Origin: Halalkalibacter hemicellulosilyticusJCM 9152
GTDB taxonomy: Bacteria > Bacillota > Bacilli > Bacillales > Bacillaceae_D
Assembly: GCF_000513115.1 (NCBI RefSeq)
Contig: NZ_BAUU01000006.1
Coordinates: forward strand, 95,477-159,476
Length of the DNA: 64,000 bases
Direction of reading: 5' to 3'
The translations under genes and the position numbers were made by a program. The notes beneath the pieces are model-generated. The model saw nothing but the letters and a program-made list of their open reading frames with translations. It did no database searches and had not been told where the DNA came from. Shown one piece after another: positions 58,818 to 64,000 of the stretch (the first letter of the stretch is position 1; the number at the start of each line of letters is the position of its first letter).

Positions 58818-60724
58818 CAACGAATAGATTAGTTATTCGTAGCATGAGAAAAAATCTAAAGATGTATTATCTTTATTTTTTCTCAATGATCTTCAGTGTT
58901 AGCCTCTACTATATCTTTGCGACTCTACAACATGATTCGTCTATTGTAACATTGACTTTTGGTAGTGTTAGTTTCTCTAGTGCATTTCAAGTTGCAGGTA
59001 TTTTATTAATGGTCATTACAGGTGTGTTCACCATTTATGCAAATGATATTTTTTTAAGACGTCGAAGTAAAGAATTAGGGATTTATCAGATCAGTGGCCT
59101 TTCGAAATTTTGGATAGGTCGGCTCTTGATCGTTGAAAACATTGTACTAGGAGCAGGTGCGTTAATTGTAGGTATTGTTGTGGGTGTCCTGTTATCTCGT
59201 TTTTTTCTCATTATTCTTATGCGTATTTTAGAGGTGAATAAAGTTTTCGAGCTTTCTTTTTCCATATTTGCTGTTGGACAAACACTGCTAATCTTTACTA
59301 TATTAATTGCGATCACGGTTATTCAAATAGTGATCAAGGTTTCTCGAAGTACATTAAAAGAATTATTTTATGCAGAAAATCAAAAAGATGAATCTAAGAC
59401 GATCCATCCTATTATTTCAGGTTTCCTAGCCTTTGTAGGATTGGCGCTTGTAGCTTTTGGATATGATCTATCGACAAAGATGGTTGATAACATAGATGCT
59501 TTGTTTGCTTATATGCTCATCGTTCTAGCTACAACAATACTTGGGACGTATTTAATATTTCGAATGACTATTGGTTGGGCTCTCTACCTCTATAGAAGAA
59601 GTAAGAAAGGGAACCTTGGGTTATTTAACAGTTTATCTATTGCTCCTTTCATGCACAGAATTAAAGGGGATGCCAATTCACTAACGATTATAACAGTGTT
59701 GTCAGCAATGACCATTACAATGGTTTCATTGTCATATTCTTTGTATTATTCGGTAGAAAAGGATACCCGCTTATCGATGCCATTTGATATAGCTTTTGAA
59801 AATATGCAAAGTGAAGCAGAATCATTCCTCACCGACCTTGATAAGGAAGGGATTGATTTTTATAATCACCAAGTGGAAGGTATGAGGTTTGTTGGTGAAT
59901 TCACTCAGCATGATAATCAGTGGGAAGTGGTACAACGAAACATAATGGTATTTCCGGCAGAACCCTTGCAGGAAGCCGGTCTAGAGATTAACATTCCAGC
60001 CTATGGTGAAGCCTTTCATTATGATTCTCAAGCGATCATTGAAGAAAATGTGTATAGCTATCCGATACAGGTGGGGTTTGAGGATGAGACCTTGACAGTC
60101 TCTGATCTTGAATTGAAGAATATTATGAATTTCAATTTGTTGGGTATGCAACTTGTTGTATCTCAAGCTACATTTGATGATTTTAAGCAAGAGGTGCAGG
60201 GTAGGGATAACATTGAATTTCTTCAGATTGATACATTTCAATTTGAAGATAAGGATCAGCTAGAGGAAGCTTCTCTCCTGTATATGCCGTATGTTGAAGA
60301 AGATGTATATATGCCCGATTACCATTCGGTTTATAATGAAGCATTTCAATTTTTCGGAGTCCTCATTTTTATTACCGCTTTTCTAGGGTTGGTCTTTTTA
60401 ATATCAATGGGCAGCATTTTGTACTTTAAACAGATGACTGAAGCTGAACAGGAAAGAAGATATTATAAAACTTTGCGACAACTTGGATTTAATGTGAATG
60501 ACATATTGAAAGGTATTGCCTTGAAACAGTTGTTTGTGTTTATTATTCCTCTTTTAATTGGAATTTCCCATGCAGTCTTTGCGATTAGAGTTGCGTCAAT
60601 CTTAGTGCGCTCAAGTATTTTAGTACCTACTCTGGTAGGAATAGTCTTATATGCAATGGTTTATTTGCTGTTCGCCTTATTCACGGTCAGCTATTATCGA
60701 CAAATTGTGAAGAAAGTAATTTAA
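58814..60724 (+). CDS. yxdM: FtsX-type permease of the Bce/Yxd type
   Basis: 636 residues. Ten membrane segments with the large outer domain between about residues 320 and 505 (after the seventh segment) are typical of BceB-like permeases, which both sense and remove peptides. The second FtsX part is [49 protein letters not shown]. It is translationally coupled to the ATPase gene. Confidence 0.93.
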   Translation: MTTNRLVIRSMRKNLKMYYLYFFSMIFSVSLYYIFATLQHDSSIVTLTFGSVSFSSAFQVAGILLMVITGVFTIYANDIFLRRRSKELGIYQISGLSKFWIGRLLIVENIVLGAGALIVGIVVGVLLSRFFLIILMRILEVNKVFELSFSIFAVGQTLLIFTILIAITVIQIVIKVSRSTLKELFYAENQKDESKTIHPIISGFLAFVGLALVAFGYDLSTKMVDNIDALFAYMLIVLATTILGTYLIFRMTIGWALYLYRRSKKGNLGLFNSLSIAPFMHRIKGDANSLTIITVLSAMTITMVSLSYSLYYSVEKDTRLSMPFDIAFENMQSEAESFLTDLDKEGIDFYNHQVEGMRFVGEFTQHDNQWEVVQRNIMVFPAEPLQEAGLEINIPAYGEAFHYDSQAIIEENVYSYPIQVGFEDETLTVSDLELKNIMNFNLLGMQLVVSQATFDDFKQEVQGRDNIEFLQIDTFQFEDKDQLEEASLLYMPYVEEDVYMPDYHSVYNEAFQFFGVLIFITAFLGLVFLISMGSILYFKQMTEAEQERRYYKTLRQLGFNVNDILKGIALKQLFVFIIPLLIGISHAVFAIRVASILVRSSILVPTLVGIVLYAMVYLLFALFTVSYYRQIVKKVI

Positions 60725-60746
60725 AGTTAGATTGGGGGAAACCATA

Positions 60747-61064
60747 ATGAAAAGATTTTTAATCGTTCTTATACTAGCAAGTATTGTGCTATTAGGATAT
60801 GCATTTATGCGTGAGGATCTAGATCGTTTTAACCCATTTATGTCAAAAGAGTATGTGTATGTTGAAATAAATGAAGATCCAAAAGAGGATAATGGTAGGT
60901 ATAAATATCGTTTAACGGGTACGAATGAGGAAGGTACGAGCAAACGTGTCACCTTTACAACTAGTTCCATTTTAGAAGAAGGTACGTATGTGAAAGTATT
61001 GGCTAAAGGAGCGTACACACAATATTGGGAGTTTGTTGAGGAGAGTGAAATGATCAAAAATTAG
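60747..61064 (+). CDS. yxeA: YxeA-family (DUF1093) small exported protein
   Basis: About 105 residues with an N-terminal hydrophobic signal/anchor (FLIVLILASIVLLGYAF) and a small beta-rich domain ending AYTQYWEFVEESEMIKN, the DUF1093/YxeA pattern. The function is unknown, but it accompanies yxdLM in B. subtilis too. TTGGGGGAAA is eight bases before ATG 60747. It is last in the transporter operon. Confidence 0.88.
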   Translation: MKRFLIVLILASIVLLGYAFMREDLDRFNPFMSKEYVYVEINEDPKEDNGRYKYRLTGTNEEGTSKRVTFTTSSILEEGTYVKVLAKGAYTQYWEFVEESEMIKN

Positions 61065-61183
61065 GCTGGAAAGAGAGAGGCTAGTCGATAGTGTGGCACC
61101 TACCAAGTTATATTGGACGTGTGCCATGCTTTCTTTGTTTCTAGTAAATAAAAAAATCTGATAAAATGGAAATCATAATAAAT

Positions 61184-61211
61184 AAGTGTCAAAAGGTATC
61201 TTTTGACACTT
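61184..61211. terminator. Hairpin between yxeA and ywdK
   Basis: AAGTGTCAAAAG (61184-61195) pairs perfectly with CTTTTGACACTT (61200-61211) around a four-base loop. The following TAATCTTTG is a weak T tract, so it could be a terminator or an operator for ywdK. Confidence 0.55.
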
Positions 61212-61247
61212 TAATCTTTGAGCAAAGAAGAAGGAGTGTATAGAAAT

Positions 61248-61619
61248 ATGGCGAAATTATTTTTGTTCTTAGGTAGTATGATCATGGCGTTATCTGTTGT
61301 CATTGGAGCGTTCGGTGCCCATGGGTTAGAAGGGAAGCTCTCAGAGAGAATGATGAAGAACTACCAAACGGGTGTGCAGTATCATATGATTCATGGTATT
61401 GGATTGCTTGTAGTAGGGTTATTAGCGTTGAAAATGACGAGTGGCGTATTAACAGGAGCAGGATGGAGCTTTGTCGTGGGGATTGTCCTGTTTTCAGGTA
61501 GTTTATATGTCATGGCTCTAACGGGGATCACAAAGCTAGGTGCGATTACACCTATTGGTGGGTTGGCTTTTATCGTAGGCTGGGTCTTATTAGGAATTGC
61601 CGTACTGCGATACATATGA
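61248..61619 (+). CDS. ywdK: YwdK-family (DUF423) membrane protein
   Basis: About 123 residues with four membrane segments. GAFGAHGLEGKLSERMMKNYQTGVQYHMIHGIGLL is the DUF423 signature. Function is unknown. AAGGAG at 61231-61236 suits ATG 61248; TTG 61218 is in frame but unlikely. In B. subtilis it lies beside the gerQ-cwlJ genes, as it does here. Confidence 0.9.
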   Translation: MAKLFLFLGSMIMALSVVIGAFGAHGLEGKLSERMMKNYQTGVQYHMIHGIGLLVVGLLALKMTSGVLTGAGWSFVVGIVLFSGSLYVMALTGITKLGAITPIGGLAFIVGWVLLGIAVLRYI

Positions 61620-61636
61620 TAGGTATGCGTATAGGT

Positions 61637-61888
61637 TAAGAGGCTGGGGTATAACAAAAGTGTTTAGCTGGGAATCTGAGCATGTAGAGAACGTAGCGGG
61701 TGAAATATACGCAGACTTCTGTGGGATGAAAAGGAGGCCACTGAAAAAGTGAAAATTGCACTTTTTCAGTGGCCTCGCGTAGCACGAGGAGGTTCACCGA
61801 CTTCCGACGGAAAGCGAAGTATATTTCAGGAGCGGTTCATGTGCACCGCTCTGTAGTTGTTCATATACTTTTGTCCCAGTCTCTTCGC
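61637..61888. repeat. Intergenic repeat family A, copy 2, full-length inverted element
   Basis: AAGAGGCTGGG at the left end is answered by the inverted CCCAGTCTCTT at the right end. Inside are GTAGCGGGTGAAATATAC and, inverted, GTATATTTCAGGAGCGG. The centre is an 18-base perfect stem (61734-61751 with 61759-61776). The left half matches repeat A copy 1 at 10816-10950. It fills the gap between the convergent ywdK and gerQ genes. Confidence 0.8.
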
Positions 61889-61898
61889 ATAAAGGCTC

Positions 61899-62405
61899 TT
61901 ATTCAGGACGTGGAGAGTATTGTGTTAAAACTGGTCCGTAAGCAAAAGGATAGTCATATTCAATCGGCTCGTCAAACTCCACGTAATCAAGATTTACCAT
62001 TAGCAAAATATAATAATGACTTCCATCAACTTCACTGACAATAATATGATCCCGGCCTGCTTCTTCAACAATGCCTCTGAAAATTTTCGCGTTCCATTCC
62101 TCATTATTCTCATATGTCATATAAAAGCTAGCTACCTTCCCGCGGTTGAGGCGTAGAATGTTTTCGATGTAGGATTGTTCAATCGGTAGCATGCCTGGTG
62201 TTTGCTGAGGCTGTGCATACCCTGGAACCGCTCCACCTAATGGTTGGAATTGCTGTGCTTGAGCAAAGCCTGGAGTTTGATATTGCTGAGATGAGAAATA
62301 AGGCACTCCCCCTGGTTGCCCTGGTAGACCTTGCTGAGTCTGACCTTGCTGAGTTTGAGCTTGCATAGGCTGCTGTCCTTGCTGTTGATACCATTGTTGG
62401 CTCAT
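61899..62405 (-). CDS. gerQ: Spore coat protein GerQ
   Basis: 168 residues. The N-terminal 75 residues are rich in Gln, Pro and Gly (QQWYQQQGQQPMQAQTQQGQ...), and the C-terminal domain (LPIEQSYIENILRLNRGKVASFYMTYENNEEWNAKIFRGIVEEAGRDHIIVSE) is the conserved GerQ core. GerQ is cross-linked in the coat by transglutaminase and is needed for CwlJ to work in germination. AAAGGAGAGG precedes the ATG. It follows cwlJ with a 40-base gap, as in the B. subtilis cwlJ-gerQ operon. Confidence 0.95.
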   Translation of the reverse strand: MSQQWYQQQGQQPMQAQTQQGQTQQGLPGQPGGVPYFSSQQYQTPGFAQAQQFQPLGGAVPGYAQPQQTPGMLPIEQSYIENILRLNRGKVASFYMTYENNEEWNAKIFRGIVEEAGRDHIIVSEVDGSHYYILLMVNLDYVEFDEPIEYDYPFAYGPVLTQYSPRPE

Positions 62406-62445
62406 GTATACCTCTCCTTTGTTAAGTATTCATTGTCGTGAAAAG

Positions 62446-62877
62446 TTAATAAGTACGATACACATCTGGACATTCTGAAGCTAATGGTGAATAAAAGCAG
62501 TGAGCTTTGTAGCGACCTGAGTTCCACTGTCCCCACCACTGTTCAGGACAAGCGCCATCAGGTCTAAAAAACCATAATGAATTCTCGGCAGGTCGAAAGC
62601 GCTCTCCGTTGACTACCCGCTGAGCTAATCGTCTATCTCGCTCCCGCGCACTTTGGTAAAAGTAACTCTTCTGGACAGCTTCAAACCCCCCTGGTGATTG
62701 AAAGGTCATCGCTTGAACCGAGTTAATATCTCCAAAATCAAGACAGCGTGTTCGGACGCGATTGACCATAACGTTTCCTGCAGTCAGCATTCCCATCTCG
62801 CCGTCGCCTTCTGCTTCCGCTCTCATTAAACGGGCAAGTGTATCAATATCATTTGAATTTGTTTTGATAACTGCCAT
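62446..62877 (-). CDS. cwlJ: Spore cortex-lytic cell wall hydrolase CwlJ
   Basis: 143 residues, no signal peptide. IDTLARLMRAEAEGDGEMGMLTAGNVMVNRV holds the catalytic Glu of the SleB/CwlJ hydrolase domain; the C-terminal WFFRPDGACPEQWWGQWNSGRYKAHCFY block is typical. It degrades cortex peptidoglycan during germination in response to Ca-dipicolinate. AGGGGTGAG precedes the ATG. First gene of the cwlJ-gerQ pair. Confidence 0.95.
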   Translation of the reverse strand: MAVIKTNSNDIDTLARLMRAEAEGDGEMGMLTAGNVMVNRVRTRCLDFGDINSVQAMTFQSPGGFEAVQKSYFYQSARERDRRLAQRVVNGERFRPAENSLWFFRPDGACPEQWWGQWNSGRYKAHCFYSPLASECPDVYRTY

Positions 62878-62976
62878 CTACTCACCCCTCATTCAAAAGT
62901 TGTCAATCTACGTTGGATATGACGCAGGCTGTACAGTTACTTCACTATATGACTGACTTCTTTTCTTTATGCAAAA

Positions 62977-63012
62977 AAGTCCACTTAAACCGTTATCTGT
63001 TTAAGTGGACTT
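62977..63012 (-). terminator. Terminator of hemQ
   Basis: On the minus strand AAGTCCACTTAAAC pairs perfectly with GTTTAAGTGGACTT over 14 positions, followed by a run of six T. Confidence 0.9.
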
Positions 63013-63031
63013 ATTCAAAATAGAGAATAGT

Positions 63032-63777
63032 TTAGTTCATAAACGTATGTAGACGCTCGACATCTAATCGATTTCCGACATAAAAAGTGCCGAATTCTCC
63101 ATAGCGAGCTGATACTTCATCAAAGCGCATTTCGTAAACAAGCTTCTTAAATTGAAGAACGTCGTCAGCGAATAATGTCACGCCCCATTCCCAATCGTCA
63201 AAGCCGACAGAACCTGTAATGACTTGCTTCACTTTACCAGCGTAGCTTCGGCCAATTAAGCCATGGCTTCTCATAAGGGAACGTCGCTCTTCCATCGGGA
63301 GCATATACCAATTGTCATTTCCTTCACGGCGCTTGTCCATTGGATAGAAGCAAATATGATTGGCCTTTGGTAAAATCGGGTATAGTCTACTACGGACATG
63401 AGGATTTTGATAAGGGTCACCATGCTATCGCCAGCCATATAATTGCTTAATTCAACAACCGAGACGTACGAATAGCTTGGAATCGTGAACTCAGCTAGCT
63501 TTGATTTATTAAAAGCTGTTTCGATTTCGTTTAATTCTTCCATTGTAGGACGTAAAATCATCATCATCAAGTCAGCCTTTTGACCGACTATTGAATAGAG
63601 GGCATGACTTCCTTTTTCTTGTTCTTCTGTTTCTTGCCAAGAAGCGATCATCGAATGGAATTCATCTAAAATTTCATTACGTTCTTCTTGAGTAAGAGTT
63701 TTCCAAGCCGGCCAATTCATTGTCCGAAAATCATGTAAGCAATACCATCCATCCAATGTTACTGCTGCTTCACTCAT
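63032..63777 (-). CDS. hemQ: Coproheme decarboxylase (chlorite-dismutase family), frame interrupted near 63420
   Basis: About 248 residues after repair. It makes heme from coproheme and is required for heme synthesis in Gram-positive bacteria. Start block [26 protein letters not shown] and later [45 protein letters not shown] are typical; the latter contains the proximal heme-ligand His region (SHGLIGR) and the Tyr/Lys neighbourhood ([21 protein letters not shown]). The first frame runs into FYQRPIIF. Adding one G (plus-strand C near 63420-63421) restores [35 protein letters not shown] 63777 follows AGGAG. In B. subtilis it is ywfI. Confidence 0.93.
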
Positions 63778-63814
63778 GATATACACACTCCTCTTCTTCT
63801 GTAAATTACTTTTA

Positions 63815-63985
63815 AAGGTTGTTCAAAAAGGGTGTTTTTCCCTTTTGAACGCCACCGAAGCAATGAGCGTAGTCGCTACATCTTTTTAAAAGTCTTGTGG
63901 TGAGCGGTTTTCTGACCACAAGGCACGTAGCGAACGGAGCCATTGCCACATTTTTTGGTATTTTTGAATAGGCTCCTTTAATATA
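63815..63985. repeat. Intergenic fold-back element D
   Basis: GTTCAAAAAGGG pairs with CCCTTTTGAAC (63820-63850), and CTTGTGGT pairs with ACCACAAG further on. The two ends are imperfect inverted repeats: AAAGGTTGTTCAAAAAGG against the complement of TTTTTGAATAGGCTCCTTT. I see one copy only in this window. It fills the gap upstream of hemQ to the window edge. Confidence 0.5.
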
Positions 63986-64000
63986 TCACACTTTTTCATA

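Noticed and set aside
1..64000. CRISPR arrays, tRNA/rRNA genes, prophage or transposase genes
   Set aside because: I looked for regularly spaced repeats, tRNA-like cloverleaf ends and transposase/integrase motifs and found none; the repeated elements are dispersed, not arrayed.

Overview
The window reads as a chromosomal segment of a spore-forming, hemicellulose-degrading Bacillaceae bacterium, probably an alkaliphile of the Halalkalibacter/Alkalihalobacillus type. The evidence is low GC content, strong GGAGG-type ribosome sites, frequent TTG/GTG starts, spore genes (a GerA-type receptor operon, cwlJ-gerQ, hemQ) and B. subtilis-like neighbourhoods (ung...ywdI...ywdK-gerQ-cwlJ-hemQ; yxdJKLM-yxeA). 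The genus is an inference from gene content only.

Layout. 1-10.8 kb: start of a ypiB-like gene, an acetyltransferase, an oxidoreductase, the agmatine-to-putrescine pair aguA-aguB, a membrane GGDEF-EAL protein, an orphan solute-binding lipoprotein, a CHY zinc-finger protein and topB. 10.8-27.2 kb: a glucuronoxylan locus with a large GH2 enzyme, GH67 alpha-glucuronidase, an AraC-type regulator, a three-gene aldouronate-type ABC importer, GH43 beta-xylosidase, a polyol dehydrogenase, an SDR and GH52 beta-xylosidase. 27.2-31 kb: a VOC protein and a secreted, sortase-anchored GH43 arabinanase. 31-41 kb: a FAD-Rieske oxidoreductase, a ger operon preceded by a 40-codon membrane ORF, cshA, a predicted small RNA, and glnA behind two GlnR/TnrA boxes. 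41-45 kb: an AT-rich operon for a small secreted protein, a lipoprotein and an ABC exporter. 45-51 kb: rarD, a phosphoglucomutase-like HAD enzyme, ung, a repeat-filled intergenic region and a two-component system. 51-55 kb: a nitrogen operon amtB / DUF294 nucleotidyltransferase / DnaQ-fold exonuclease / short GlnR-like regulator, with a TnrA box in an activating position. 55-64 kb: ywdI, an acetyltransferase, the YxdJKLM-YxeA peptide-sensing and detoxification module, ywdK, gerQ, cwlJ and hemQ.

Two themes stand out. First, nitrogen control: perfect TGTNA-N7-TNACA boxes sit before both glnA and amtB, and the amtB operon carries an uncharacterised NTase/exonuclease pair plus a GlnR-like protein with no C-terminal sensory tail. 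I consider this the best candidate for an undescribed system. Second, at least ten open frames are broken by what look like 1-2 base indels, often in short homopolymers and often in core genes (topB, cshA, hemQ), plus one in-frame stop in GH52. This looks mainly like sequencing error from an indel-prone platform. I therefore describe broken genes as single genes and give the probable break point.

The intergenic regions hold at least three families of repeated, foldable elements (called A, B and C here), each present two to four times. I see no rRNA, tRNA, CRISPR array, prophage or insertion sequence.
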